Assembly: GCF_001310085.1 (NCBI RefSeq)
Contig: NZ_CP012643.1
Coordinates: forward strand, 4,532,001-4,596,000
Direction of reading: 5' to 3'
Length of the DNA stretch: 64,000 bases
Origin: Rufibacter tibetensis
Lineage (GTDB): Bacteria > Bacteroidota > Bacteroidia > Cytophagales > Hymenobacteraceae
Positions 8,217 through 17,249 of the stretch are shown here, one piece after another. The translations under genes and the position numbers were made by a program. The first letter of the stretch is position 1, and each line of letters begins with the position of its first letter. The notes beneath the pieces were generated by a model, which did not search any database, was not told where the DNA came from, and saw nothing but the letters and a program-made list of their open reading frames with translations.

Positions 8217-9310
8217 TATAGAACGCCTTTGGTGCTTGGAATTTCCATTTTGTTCACGTCACGAACCAATGCCATCTTGATTGCCTTAGATACGGCTTTG
8301 AAGATAGCTTCAATTTTGTGGTGCTCATTCTCGCCTTCTGCCTTGATGTTGAGATTAGACTTAGACGTGTCTGAGAATGATTTGAAGAAGTGCATGAACA
8401 TCTCAGTGGGCATGTCTCCTATTTTCTCACGAGAGAATTTAGCATCCCACACTAACCATGGGCGACCAGAGAAATCAATAGCGGCGTGAACTAAGGCATC
8501 ATCCATCGGTAAAAGGAAGCCGTAACGGCTAATGCCACGTTTATCGCCAATGGCTTGCGCGAAAGCTTCACCTAAGGCTAAAGCGGTATCTTCAATGGTA
8601 TGGTGCTCATCAATGTGTAAATCACCTTTAACGTGAATGCGCATGTCTACGCCAGAGTGACGAGCTAACTGATCCAGCATGTGGTCAAAGAAACCAACTC
8701 CCGTCTGCATGTCTGATTTACCTTCACCGTCCAGGTTAATTTCTACACTGATTTGCGTCTCATTCGTGTTCCGCTGGATGGTTGCGGTTCGGGCTGGTAA
8801 ACGCAGGAAGTTATAAATGGTATCCCAGTCTGTACTGATGAAAGTAGCATCTTCATTGGCTACGTCCTGTAACAAAATGCTCTTAGAACCTAGGTTCTTC
8901 GCCATCTGCACATCTGTGAGGCGGTCGCCAATCACATAAGAGTTAGCCAAGTCATATTCGCTGGTGAGGTACTGGCCCATCATGCCTAACCGTGGTTTGC
9001 GGTTAGGGCTGTTTTCGTGCTCAAAACTGCGGTCAATGTGGATATGAGAGAATTTAATGTCCTCGCCTTCCAGAATCTCCAGCATCTTATTTTGGTATGG
9101 CCAGAATGTATTTTCAGGGTAAGAATCTGTGCCTAGCCCGTCTTGGTTGGTAACCATCACGAACTCGTAATCTAACTCTGTAAATATTTTGTAAAGGTTA
9201 CGGATGACCTTCGGGTAGAAAGAAAACTTCTCAAATGAGTCTACCTGATAATCGGTAGGTGGTTCAAGGAGAATGGTACCGTCGCGGTCTATAAATAAAA
9301 CTTTTTTCAT
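8216..9310 (-). CDS. hisB: Bifunctional histidinol-phosphatase / imidazoleglycerol-phosphate dehydratase HisB
   Basis: 364 aa fusion. The N-terminal HAD phosphatase (about 1-165) has the DxD motif FIDRDGT (Asp8, Asp10), MVTNQDG and VIGDRLTD. The C-terminal IGPD domain (about 172-364) has the metal-binding [19 protein letters not shown] and the late HHKIEA motifs. It catalyses two separate steps of the pathway. The start is 3 nt after the hisC stop. Confidence 0.97.
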   Translation of the reverse strand: MKKVLFIDRDGTILLEPPTDYQVDSFEKFSFYPKVIRNLYKIFTELDYEFVMVTNQDGLGTDSYPENTFWPYQNKMLEILEGEDIKFSHIHIDRSFEHENSPNRKPRLGMMGQYLTSEYDLANSYVIGDRLTDVQMAKNLGSKSILLQDVANEDATFISTDWDTIYNFLRLPARTATIQRNTNETQISVEINLDGEGKSDMQTGVGFFDHMLDQLARHSGVDMRIHVKGDLHIDEHHTIEDTALALGEAFAQAIGDKRGISRYGFLLPMDDALVHAAIDFSGRPWLVWDAKFSREKIGDMPTEMFMHFFKSFSDTSKSNLNIKAEGENEHHKIEAIFKAVSKAIKMALVRDVNKMEIPSTKGVL

Positions 9311-9313
9311 GGT

Positions 9314-10381
9314 TTACAGAGTAGCTTCTTGGGCGGAATAAGCGTTCAGTGATTCTAAAAGATTATCGTTTTCAGCAGGCGTACCAATAGTGATGCGCAG
9401 GCAATTTGCACAGCCCGGTTGGGTAGAACGGTTACGAACTACTACTCCACGCTCTAACAAGTAGGCATATAGTTCATTGGCGTTATGCACCTGTACCAGC
9501 ACAAAATTGGCATCTGACGGGTACACTTTCTCAATCAAAGGAAGTGCTTCAAAAGCTTCGACTAAACGAGTACGTTCTTTGATGATAACTTGTAGCATAT
9601 CCTGCAATTGTGCAGTTTTATCTAAAGCAGCACTTACCAGCTCCTGCGTTACAACGTTGATATTATAAGGTGGTTTAATTTTGTTCAGATAGCCAATGAT
9701 TTCTGGCGAAGCGAAGGCCATTCCCAAACGTAGACCGGCCATTCCCCACGCTTTAGAAAGCGTCTGCATCACCAGCAGGTTTGGGAACTCATCTAAACGG
9801 GTACTCCAGCTAGGAATATCAGTGAAGTCAATGTATGCTTCATCCACTACTACCAATCCGTTGAAAGAACGGATAAGCTTCTCTACCGTAGCAGGCTCCA
9901 GAATATTTCCGGTTGGGTTATTTGGCGAACACAGGAAAAGAATCTTGGTGCTCTCAGTTTGTTTTTCGGCTATTTTCTCAAAAACAGGCTGAAAGTGCTC
10001 ATCTAAAGGTACGCGCTGAATGCCCACATTATGGATGTTAGCACTTACCTCATACATACCATACGTGGGTGGTAATAACAAAACTTCATTACGACCCGGC
10101 TCACACACTAGACGCATCAACAAGTCAATGGCTTCGTCTGAACCGTTGCCTATGAAGATTTGCTCTGGCCGTATGCCTTTCAGCTTTGACAGTTTTTCTT
10201 TGATGGTTTTCTGGTATGGGTCTGGGTAGCGGTTATAATCTACGCCACCAGCCAGACTGCCCAGGTTATTCTCGTTTGCGTCCAGATAGACGCTGGCTTC
10301 GCCTTCAAACTCATCACGCGCCGATGAATACGGCTTCAGTGATTTCAGGTGCGGACGAATGAAATTATCTATTGAAAACAT
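9314..10381 (-). CDS. hisC: Histidinol-phosphate aminotransferase
   Basis: 355 aa fold-type I PLP aminotransferase. LDANENNLG near the N-terminus, SPNNPTGN, VVDEAYIDF and the PLP lysine Lys210 in TLSKAWGMAGLRLG are all present. It transfers an amino group from glutamate to imidazole acetol phosphate. It lies 27 nt after hisD and 3 nt before hisB. Confidence 0.96.
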   Translation of the reverse strand: MFSIDNFIRPHLKSLKPYSSARDEFEGEASVYLDANENNLGSLAGGVDYNRYPDPYQKTIKEKLSKLKGIRPEQIFIGNGSDEAIDLLMRLVCEPGRNEVLLLPPTYGMYEVSANIHNVGIQRVPLDEHFQPVFEKIAEKQTESTKILFLCSPNNPTGNILEPATVEKLIRSFNGLVVVDEAYIDFTDIPSWSTRLDEFPNLLVMQTLSKAWGMAGLRLGMAFASPEIIGYLNKIKPPYNINVVTQELVSAALDKTAQLQDMLQVIIKERTRLVEAFEALPLIEKVYPSDANFVLVQVHNANELYAYLLERGVVVRNRSTQPGCANCLRITIGTPAENDNLLESLNAYSAQEATL

Positions 10382-10408
10382 GTTTGTTCCTTCAGTTAAT
10401 AAGTACTG

Positions 10409-11689
10409 TTATTTCTTGGTTAGTCTAATGGTCACCGCATTTTTATGGGCATGTAACCCTTCTGCCTCGGCCATTATTTCCACCGCAGGACCAATGCGCT
10501 CTAAACTTTCACGGGTCAGTTGCTGGAATGTAATCTTCTTCACGAAACTATCCAGGGAAACACCGCTGTAATTGCGGGCATATCCATTGGTAGGTAGCGT
10601 GTGATTAGTTCCTGAAGCATAGTCACCTACAGATTCTGGGCTAAAGTGGCCCATGAAGACAGAACCTGCCTGAGTTACCTGTCCAGCCAATACTTCTGGT
10701 GCATCCACAGAAAGGATTAGGTGCTCCGGTGCATAGAGATTTGAAAAAGCTAAAGCATCTTCCAACGTGCTTAAAACCACACCAATGCTGTTGTTCAATG
10801 CTTGTTCCGCCACCGTCTGACGAGGTAATTTAGCAACCTGATCCACTACCGCAGCCTGCACGTTTTTGAGCAGATTTTCAGAATTCGAGACAAAAACTAC
10901 CTGTGAGTCTGGGCCGTGTTCTGCCTGTGAAAGCAGATCAGCCGCCACGAAATCTGCATCAGCAGAATCATCGGCAATCACCAATACTTCCGATGGGCCA
11001 GCTGGCATATCAATGGCTACTCCCATTTGAGTCACCATTTGCTTAGCTGCAGTTACGTACTGGTTGCCCGGACCAAAGATTTTATCAACTGCCGGAACAG
11101 TCTGGGTGCCAAATGCCATAGCTGCGATGGCTTGTGCCCCGCCTGCCTTTAAGATGCGTTTGATACCTAATTTATTTGCAGTATAGAGAATGGTAGCATT
11201 AATAGAGCCATCTGCGCTTGGTGGTGTAGCCAGAATGATCTCACGGCAACCTGCAATCTGGGCAGGTACACCCAACATGAGCAGCGTAGAGAACAAAGGA
11301 GCAGAACCGCCCGGTATGTACAAACCCACCTTCTGGATACCTACTGACTTTCTCCAGCAGGTAACACCTGACATGGTCTCAACCCGTTGTACCGGTTCAC
11401 GCTGCGCTTCATGAAAACGCATTATGTTGCTGTAGGCTAACTCAATTGCTTCTTTCAGCTCTTCAGAAACTTGCGGAATAGCAGCGGCAACTTCCTCGTC
11501 GGTTACCCATACACTTTGCAGCGCTGCCTTGTCAAATTTAGCGGCTAACTCAATCAGAGCTGCATCGCCACTTTGCTGTACCAGATCAAAAGTTTGCTGC
11601 ACCCCTGCCCGCAACTGATCCAGTTTCTGTACTGGTCTCTGCGTTAAGGCTGCCCATTCCTCTTGTTTTGGATATAGATAGGTCTTCAT
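10409..11689 (-). CDS. hisD: Histidinol dehydrogenase
   Basis: 426 aa zinc enzyme for the last two NAD-dependent steps to histidine. Family signatures include GLYIPGGSAPLFSTLLM, the segment KIFGPGNQYVTAAKQ, PAGPSEVLVIAD, AEHGPDSQ and FMGHFSPESVGDYASGTNHTLPT. I place the start at the ATG at 11689, one base after the hisG stop. An in-frame TTG three codons earlier would overlap hisG and has no advantage. Confidence 0.96.
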   Translation of the reverse strand: MKTYLYPKQEEWAALTQRPVQKLDQLRAGVQQTFDLVQQSGDAALIELAAKFDKAALQSVWVTDEEVAAAIPQVSEELKEAIELAYSNIMRFHEAQREPVQRVETMSGVTCWRKSVGIQKVGLYIPGGSAPLFSTLLMLGVPAQIAGCREIILATPPSADGSINATILYTANKLGIKRILKAGGAQAIAAMAFGTQTVPAVDKIFGPGNQYVTAAKQMVTQMGVAIDMPAGPSEVLVIADDSADADFVAADLLSQAEHGPDSQVVFVSNSENLLKNVQAAVVDQVAKLPRQTVAEQALNNSIGVVLSTLEDALAFSNLYAPEHLILSVDAPEVLAGQVTQAGSVFMGHFSPESVGDYASGTNHTLPTNGYARNYSGVSLDSFVKKITFQQLTRESLERIGPAVEIMAEAEGLHAHKNAVTIRLTKK

Positions 11690-11690
11690 C

Positions 11691-12542
11691 TTACCCAATC
11701 ATCTTTTCAATAGGTACCACCAGAATACCTTCTGCGCCGGCTTCTTTCAGCTTCTGGATGATATCCCAGAAATCATCTTCATTCACTACAGAGTGTAAAG
11801 AACTCCAGCCTTCTTCGGCCAATGGAATAACGGTAGGAGATTTGATGCCTGGTAACAGATTTTTAATTTCAGAAATCGCGTCATTTGGGGCATTTAACAC
11901 CACGTACTTTGACTTCTGGGCTTTCTGCACCGCCTCCATTCTGAACAAGAGTTGCTGCAGTAACCTGTTCTTCTCAGGATCTAGATTTTTATTAGCGATG
12001 AGGACTGCTTCAGATTTAAATACTGTTTCTACTTCACGCAGACCATTGCTGATCAAGGTTGATCCAGAAGAAACAATGTCACATACAGCATCTGCCAATC
12101 CTATGCTAGGCGCAATCTCTACTGAACCACTAATGGTATGGATATCGGCTTGAACACCTTTAGAGGTTAAAAACTCCTGTAAAAGGTTGGGGTATGAAGT
12201 AGCAATGCTTTTACCTTTTAAAGTGGTCACGTCCTGGTAGGTATCTCCTTTAGAGACAGCCAAAGACAAACGGCACTTGCTGAAGCCAAGGGTCTTGACT
12301 GTTAACTCCTGCAATCCTTCCTCTACCAGCACATTCTGACCTACAATGCCAATATCAGCCACTCCGTCGGCTACATAGCCAGGAATGTCATCATCACGGA
12401 GGAACAAAATTTCAAGAGGGAAATTGGTGGCTTCGGTTTTAAGTTTAGAAGAAGCACTGATAAAAGAAATGCCGCACTCTCTAATGAGTTTCAAAGAATC
12501 ATCAGAAAGGCGCCCGGACTTTTGAATGGCTAACCGGATCAT
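11691..12542 (-). CDS. hisG: ATP phosphoribosyltransferase, long form HisG
   Basis: 283 aa, the length of the long HisG form that carries a C-terminal ACT-like regulatory domain (about 210-283) and does not need HisZ. Starts MIRLAIQKSGRLSDDSL; VADIGIVGQNVL and SGSVEIAPSIGLADAVCDIVSSG (split here as SGSVEIAPS and ADAVCDIVSSG) are typical. It commits ATP and PRPP to histidine synthesis, and the ACT-like domain normally binds histidine for feedback inhibition. As first gene of the operon it is preceded by a leader-peptide region. Confidence 0.96.
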   Translation of the reverse strand: MIRLAIQKSGRLSDDSLKLIRECGISFISASSKLKTEATNFPLEILFLRDDDIPGYVADGVADIGIVGQNVLVEEGLQELTVKTLGFSKCRLSLAVSKGDTYQDVTTLKGKSIATSYPNLLQEFLTSKGVQADIHTISGSVEIAPSIGLADAVCDIVSSGSTLISNGLREVETVFKSEAVLIANKNLDPEKNRLLQQLLFRMEAVQKAQKSKYVVLNAPNDAISEIKNLLPGIKSPTVIPLAEEGWSSLHSVVNEDDFWDIIQKLKEAGAEGILVVPIEKMIG

Positions 12543-12579
12543 ATAAATAAGTAAAGCTTTATCAAGCGTGAATTGGGAA

Positions 12580-12587
12580 CAAATATA
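12580..12587 (-). promoter_or_regulatory. Possible second promoter box (TATATTTG) close to hisG
   Basis: Perfect TAnnTTTG on the minus strand, 38 bp before the hisG ATG and downstream of the leader peptide. No TTG at the proper -33 distance. If active it would bypass the leader. Confidence 0.35.
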
Positions 12588-12595
12588 GTAGCTGA

Positions 12596-12643
12596 ATCGC
12601 TTAACTCTTAGTGAAGCGATGGCTTATATGGGGCCCAGCCCCA
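12596..12643 (-). promoter_or_regulatory. Hairpins between his leader and hisG (possible attenuator)
   Basis: Two stems in the leader transcript: TGGGGC/GCCCCA (12629-12643, 6 bp) and ATCGCTT/AAGCGAT (12596-12620, 7 bp, 11-nt loop). Neither is followed by a clean U-run, so a classical Rho-independent attenuator is not certain. Confidence 0.4.
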
Positions 12644-12665
12644 GTTAGGACGATATGATGTAAAT

Positions 12666-12683
12666 ATTCCTCCTAGGAGGAAT
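12666..12683. repeat. 18-bp perfect palindrome over the his leader stop codon
   Basis: ATTCCTCCTAGGAGGAAT is its own reverse complement. In RNA it makes a 7-bp stem with a CUAG loop, containing the leader's UAG stop. A ribosome stalled on the preceding His codons would cover it. Confidence 0.75.
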
Positions 12684-12762
12684 GATGAAAATGATGGCAA
12701 TGCACCCCGTGTACCGCGATTGCGGTGGTAGGAAGGGTAATATAATAGTAGGTGCAGCTCAT
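12673..12762 (-). CDS. hisL: Histidine leader peptide of the his operon
   Basis: A 29-codon frame from ATG (12762-12760) to TAG (12675-12673). The first part reads MSCTYYYITLPTTAIAV; the end reads HGVHCHHFHHSS. Six of the last twelve residues are histidine, each read by CAT or CAC, directly before the stop and 130 bp before hisG. This is the layout of a his attenuation leader: shortage of charged tRNA-His stalls the ribosome on the His run and changes downstream RNA folding. The promoter box at 12772-12779 places transcription start only a few bases before the ATG, so the mRNA would be almost leaderless. A shorter version starting at an internal GTG (12705) is possible. Confidence 0.8.
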   Translation of the reverse strand: MSCTYYYITLPTTAIAVHGVHCHHFHHSS

Positions 12763-12771
12763 ATAATAGGT

Positions 12772-12800
12772 CAAAGGTAGTACGTTCTGTATATAATCAA
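12772..12800 (-). promoter_or_regulatory. his operon promoter
   Basis: Minus-strand TTG (12800-12798), 18-bp spacer, TACCTTTG (12779-12772). Fits the Bacteroidota promoter pattern TTG-N19-TAnnTTTG with a spacer one base short, immediately upstream of the histidine leader peptide. Confidence 0.6.
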
Positions 12801-12840
12801 ACAAGATTAAGGGTGTTTTTGATTTGTTTAACTAATTTTA

Positions 12841-12870
12841 TTGAACCATATTTGAATTATTATACACTTG
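12841..12870 (+). promoter_or_regulatory. Promoter for the DUF2911 gene
   Basis: TTG (12841-12843), 19-bp spacer, TACACTTG (12863-12870; one mismatch to TAnnTTTG). Lies 90 bp before the ATG at 12961 and argues against an upstream TTG start at 12868. Confidence 0.55.
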
Positions 12871-12960
12871 CAAGGAATATTCCTGTATTATACTTCCGCT
12901 AAACAACCAATTGATTTGAAGGCGCTTCTATTTGTAGCTCGTACATATACACATCGTTTC

Positions 12961-13833
12961 ATGAATAAAATAACAATTTCCTTTATACTCGTTTTACTAT
13001 CTATTACTGTTCGTGCTCAGAACTTATTGAAGTTGCCACAGGTAAGTCCCAGGGCAGTTTTGAATTACACCGTTGGAGTTACTGACATTACGATCAACTA
13101 TGGAGCACCAGGGGTTAAAAACAGAGCAGTATGGGGAAAACTGGTTCCATACGGACAGGTTTGGAGAGCGGGGGCTAATGAAGCCACTACTATCAAATTC
13201 AGCACTGATGTTCGGATTACCCAAGAGAAAATTCCGGCTGGTACGTACACCCTTTATGTTTTACCCGTAGATTCTTCTAATTGGACCTTTATCTTAAGCA
13301 AACAGAAAGGACTCTGGGGAACTGAAGGGTATGATTCCAAACAAGACTTAATCCGGTTGCCCTTCAGCCCACAGCCTGCTCCTTTTCATGAAACCCTTCA
13401 ATACACTATTCAGGATATTACCCCTAATGGCGGAAGATTGACTTTAAATTGGGCAGATAAACAATTGGCAGTGCCTATTAGAGTTGAGTCGCACAAGGAG
13501 ACCATGAACTTGATCAAGGAGTCCCTGCAGAAGTCTCAACCTACAGATTGGATGGTGTACGCCCAGGCTGTTAACTATTTGATACAGCAGAACCAAGACC
13601 ATGAGCAGGCCTTACAATGGGTGAACAAATCCATTACTATTGAAGAGAATTTTTATAATATTTGGCTTAAAGCAAAGCTGTTGGCACAGAAAAATGAATA
13701 TGCCGAAGCCTTAGAATTAAACAAGAAAGCTCAAAAACTTGGAAAAAAGTCGTTGGAATCTTACCAGACTTATGCCAACGAGATTGAAGATGCAGCTGTT
13801 CTTTGGAAAGAAAAACGCTTCACCGTTAATTAA
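12961..13833 (+). CDS. DUF2911 family secreted protein with TPR-like C-terminus
   Basis: 290 aa from the ATG at 12961, which directly begins a signal peptide (MNKITISFILVLLSITVRAQ). The DUF2911 domain (about 25-180) shows VTDITINYGAPGVKNR, VWGKLVPYGQVWRAGANEA, IPAGTYTLYVLP and WTFILSK. The remaining 110 residues look like two or three helical TPR-type units (ALQWVNKSITIEENF, AEALELNKKAQKLG). DUF2911 proteins are common in Bacteroidota and are exported; the biochemical role is unknown to me. A terminator at 13866-13907 follows. Confidence 0.9.
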   Translation: MNKITISFILVLLSITVRAQNLLKLPQVSPRAVLNYTVGVTDITINYGAPGVKNRAVWGKLVPYGQVWRAGANEATTIKFSTDVRITQEKIPAGTYTLYVLPVDSSNWTFILSKQKGLWGTEGYDSKQDLIRLPFSPQPAPFHETLQYTIQDITPNGGRLTLNWADKQLAVPIRVESHKETMNLIKESLQKSQPTDWMVYAQAVNYLIQQNQDHEQALQWVNKSITIEENFYNIWLKAKLLAQKNEYAEALELNKKAQKLGKKSLESYQTYANEIEDAAVLWKEKRFTVN

Positions 13834-13865
13834 GCCTATATACTCTGCAATGCAGAGTCAGGAAC

Positions 13866-13907
13866 AAAAAAAGAGGCTGCTTCAAATTGAAGTAGCCTCT
13901 TTGTTTT
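13866..13907. terminator. Bidirectional terminator between DUF2911 gene and TonB-dependent receptor
   Basis: Stem AAAGAGGCTGCTTCAA against TTGAAGTAGCCTCTTT (one mismatch), A-run on one side and T-run on the other. The genes converge here. Confidence 0.8.
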
Positions 13908-13961
13908 AAGCCGTTTTCTTTAAATCAACTGAAAACAATGATAGAGCTTATAGAGTGTTTT

Positions 13962-16424
13962 TTACAATTTTGCTATAAACCGCAGGTTCACTAACCTTCC
14001 GGTCAGGTAGTTGGGAACTGCGTAGGTAGTAGCATTAAAATCCTGTACGTAGTTGTAGGAGATGACATTGTTGGCAGATATAAGATTTAGAACCTCCAAA
14101 CTCAACCATAGGCTTTTCAACCCGAAGCCACTGCTTTCTTCTGGACCCCGCAAGGAAATTAATTTAGAGAACCCAATATCTACGCGTTTGTAGCTGGGAC
14201 CTGGAAAGGAGCTTCTGAGGTTAATGTTCCCCGGCGGGCTAAACGGTAAACCAGAGCTGAACACCATGTTCAGGTACATCCGTAAAGTAGGGTTATTGGG
14301 TAGATGGTCCTGAAAGAAAACTCCGAAGTTGATTAATTGATCTGTGGGTCTTCTAATGTACCCACGTGCTTCTTTAGACACCACCTCTCCTGTCTGCTGA
14401 TCTCTGATGATGGTGGAGTCACCTGCGAGATTCTCTCTTGTTCTCATAAAACCAACGCTAAACCAAGACTCCTCTCCTTTGATAAATTCCCCGTTTACCC
14501 GTACATCTACTCCCATGGCGTACGCAGTTGCCCTAACGTCTGGCAGGTATCTCACCCTCATATTATCCTGGTCATAGGGAATGACCGAAGGAAGAAATTT
14601 ATAATATGCCTCAGCAGAAAGTTTGAAAGGCCTATCCCATTTTAAGAACCTGTACTCTGTGCCCGTTATGAAGTGCCATGATTTCTGGTTAGCTAAATCT
14701 ATCACTAAGTTACCATGCGCATTACGCAGTTCACGGTACAAAGGAGCCTGCACGTACAAACCACTAGCCACCTTGAACGACCAATCTTGCAAGCGTGGGA
14801 TCTGCATGGCATATTGGAAGCGGGGACTTAGTGAAACCTCCTTGTTCACTGACCAATAATGAAGTCGTATACCGTAAGTCAGAGTTTTCAAACTATCAAT
14901 AGCCCATTGGTGTTGCGCAAAACCCTGATAACGCCAAGAAGAAAGATCCTGCTGACTTTGTAGCCTGTTCAGGTTGAAGACATAGTCAGAAGAATCCTGA
15001 AACGAATATTCCTGTACCACATCTCTGATGTTTTCCCGGCTGCCTTTTACACCGGCACTGAATTGACTTCTGTTTGAAGGAGACCATGTGGTTCTAAACT
15101 CCAAGGTTTGCAGGGCGGCTCTCAGGCGGTTTCTGGAATACTCGTACCTGGTGCCAACTCCCCGTTCACCAGCACAGCGGTTAAAAGAGGAAACACCTGG
15201 AGTTGGTACCACGTCACAGAAGCGGTACCCAGATTCCAAATCCCTAAATTCCCGTTCCTGGCTGTACAAACCAGAATAGATTAATTCAGAACGTAAGTTA
15301 GAAGTAAAGTCGTGCTGGAGCCGAAGGCCTCCCTGGTAATTGGTGAAGCGCAATTGTTCCTGGCCGTCATACCCCACCAGCAACTGCAGCATTTGGGACT
15401 GTGTCCCAAAGGAAGTTTCCCGGGTTTCGGGCCGAACCAAGTAGTTGTTCTGGGCAATGTTGCCCAGGAAGCTAAGCTGGGTTTTAGGGTCTAGTCCTGT
15501 TTCACGGTGTCTGGCAGAGGATAAATTATAGGTGAGGTACGCTTGAACATCAGAGAATTTGGGCCTGTAATCTCCTTCCACCTCTAAGCTATTCAGGACA
15601 TAGGCTGCATTCTTATGGCGGGCACCAATTAAATAGGTAACCCTACGGTTTGCAGCTGTTCCTTCGGTATGCATTGATCCGCCGGTTAAGCTACCAGAGA
15701 CGGTTGCTGCAAATTTTGAAGGCTTTCGGTACTGAATGTCTAATACAGATGATAATTTGTCGCCGTACTTGGGTTGCCACCCTCCTGAGGAAAACGTCAC
15801 ATCCTCCACCAAATCAGGATTGACAAAGCTTAGACCTTCCTGCTGACCGCTAATGCTGAGAAACGGACGGTATACTTCAATTCCATTGACGTACACTAAA
15901 TTCTCATCGTAATTGCCGCCCCTCACTGAATAGCTGGAAGACAGTTCATTATTGCTTGTAACCCCGGGCAGCGTTAGCAGAATTTTGTTGAATTCCTGAA
16001 AAGGGGCTGGAAGAGTTTGGGTTAAACGAGGATCAAGGCGGGTGATGCTTATTTGCTCCCTAGTGTCATTGAGGTTTCTGCCCTCAACTCTTACTTCATT
16101 TATGCGGCTGTTTTCTTCCTGAAGTTCAATAGTGATATACCTTGTTTCCTGGGGTAGTAATTCTACCTCCCTACTAATGGTCTGATATCCTATGTAGCTT
16201 GTTACTAAAGAATAATGAGTATTTGGGTCAAGCTTTAATGTAAACCTGCCCCGGGCATCAGTGGCAGTGGAAATGCTATTGTCTTTTAGAGTGATGGTGG
16301 CACCAGCTAATGGTTGTTGTTTGCTGTCTTGTACAACCCCTTGCAGCAAAGCCTGCTGTGCAAAAGCAGGGAAGCTAAGAAGAAACAGTAATAGCCCAAT
16401 ACACCACCCCAATCGCTTGAACAT
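13962..16424 (-). CDS. TonB-dependent receptor with CarboxypepD-regulatory-like N-terminus
   Basis: 820 aa. A signal peptide (about 1-23, ending FPAFAQQ) is followed by a CarboxypepD_reg-like beta-sandwich (about 25-110: LLQGVVQDSKQQPLAGATI), a plug domain (about 130-235: NKILLTLPGVTSNN, YSVRGGNYDENLVYVNGIEVY) and a beta-barrel ending in NLRFIAKL. It is an outer-membrane importer of the Bacteroidota type powered by TonB-ExbBD. No SusD partner lies next to it, so it is not a standard polysaccharide-utilisation pair. Its ATG overlaps the rpe stop by one base (TGATG), so the two are co-translated. The substrate is unknown. Confidence 0.93.
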   Translation of the reverse strand: MFKRLGWCIGLLLFLLSFPAFAQQALLQGVVQDSKQQPLAGATITLKDNSISTATDARGRFTLKLDPNTHYSLVTSYIGYQTISREVELLPQETRYITIELQEENSRINEVRVEGRNLNDTREQISITRLDPRLTQTLPAPFQEFNKILLTLPGVTSNNELSSSYSVRGGNYDENLVYVNGIEVYRPFLSISGQQEGLSFVNPDLVEDVTFSSGGWQPKYGDKLSSVLDIQYRKPSKFAATVSGSLTGGSMHTEGTAANRRVTYLIGARHKNAAYVLNSLEVEGDYRPKFSDVQAYLTYNLSSARHRETGLDPKTQLSFLGNIAQNNYLVRPETRETSFGTQSQMLQLLVGYDGQEQLRFTNYQGGLRLQHDFTSNLRSELIYSGLYSQEREFRDLESGYRFCDVVPTPGVSSFNRCAGERGVGTRYEYSRNRLRAALQTLEFRTTWSPSNRSQFSAGVKGSRENIRDVVQEYSFQDSSDYVFNLNRLQSQQDLSSWRYQGFAQHQWAIDSLKTLTYGIRLHYWSVNKEVSLSPRFQYAMQIPRLQDWSFKVASGLYVQAPLYRELRNAHGNLVIDLANQKSWHFITGTEYRFLKWDRPFKLSAEAYYKFLPSVIPYDQDNMRVRYLPDVRATAYAMGVDVRVNGEFIKGEESWFSVGFMRTRENLAGDSTIIRDQQTGEVVSKEARGYIRRPTDQLINFGVFFQDHLPNNPTLRMYLNMVFSSGLPFSPPGNINLRSSFPGPSYKRVDIGFSKLISLRGPEESSGFGLKSLWLSLEVLNLISANNVISYNYVQDFNATTYAVPNYLTGRLVNLRFIAKL

Positions 16425-17086
16425 CAGCTGTATATGGTAAACTGTTTCAGATCAAGAATAGTCTGGGTGGGATCCTGAGAGTTGAAAACAAAAGAACCTG
16501 CTACCAACACATCTGCTCCGGCAGCTACCAGCAAAGGCGCGTTCTCCAGGTTTACTCCTCCATCAATCTCAATTAAACAAGCAGAACCTTTTTCCTGGAT
16601 CAATGCCTTTAATTCTCTTATTTTCTGATAAGTATGCTGGATAAACTTCTGACCACCAAACCCAGGGTTTACGGACATCAAGCACACTACTTCTATGTCT
16701 TGTATTACATCAGAAAGAAAGGAAATGGGAGTGTGTGGGTTTAAGGCTACTCCCGCTCTTGCTCCTGTGGCTTTAATCTGCTGAAGTATGCTGTGTAAAT
16801 GGGTGCATGCTTCATAATGAACTGTGATAATATGTGCGCCCCCTTCCCTGAATTGCTCAATGTACTTTTCAGGCTGTTCTATCATGAGATGCACATCCAT
16901 CGTTTTCTGGGCCTTTTTCTGAATAGCCTGCAAAACCGGAAAACCAAATGAGATATTAGGCACAAACCTCCCATCCATCACGTCTATATGGATCCAGTCG
17001 GCGGTACTTTGGTTGAGCATTTCAACATCATGATCCAGCTGCCCAAAATTAGCGGCCAATACAGAAGGAGCGATTAAGTGAGACAT
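16424..17086 (-). CDS. rpe: Ribulose-phosphate 3-epimerase
   Basis: 220 aa (beta/alpha)8 barrel interconverting ribulose-5-P and xylulose-5-P in the pentose phosphate pathway. The start is the ATG at 17086 (MSHLIAPSVLAANFGQL); an upstream GTG would add 31 non-conserved residues that read through the terminator arm. Metal and catalytic motifs are present: HIDVMDGRFVPN, DVHLMIEQPEKY, MSVNPGFGGQKF, IEIDGGVN and VAGSFVF. The stop overlaps the ATG of a TonB-dependent receptor gene. Confidence 0.96.
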   Translation of the reverse strand: MSHLIAPSVLAANFGQLDHDVEMLNQSTADWIHIDVMDGRFVPNISFGFPVLQAIQKKAQKTMDVHLMIEQPEKYIEQFREGGAHIITVHYEACTHLHSILQQIKATGARAGVALNPHTPISFLSDVIQDIEVVCLMSVNPGFGGQKFIQHTYQKIRELKALIQEKGSACLIEIDGGVNLENAPLLVAAGADVLVAGSFVFNSQDPTQTILDLKQFTIYS

Positions 17087-17163
17087 GGGAAGGATAAATT
17101 TTCTTCTACAAAGCAACACTTTCTGTTGGCAAAAAACAATCTCCTTTAGACACAATAGCTTGT

Positions 17164-17212
17164 AAAAACATCGCCCCACCCTAAAAAGCTAAGGGTGGGG
17201 CGATGTTTTTGC
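17164..17212 (-). terminator. Terminator between the lipoprotein gene and rpe
   Basis: Strong 18-20 bp stem (AAACATCGCCCCACCCT and its complement) with a short AAAAAGCTA loop and T-run in the minus direction. Confidence 0.8.
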
Positions 17213-17249
17213 TGTTACTGGAATAAAGTCAGTGACTGATAAGAACTTA

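Noticed and set aside
16993-17179. Extended N-terminus of rpe
   Set aside because: The extra 31 residues read through the terminator stem and upstream spacer; the ATG at 17086 begins the conserved SHLIAPSVLAANF start.
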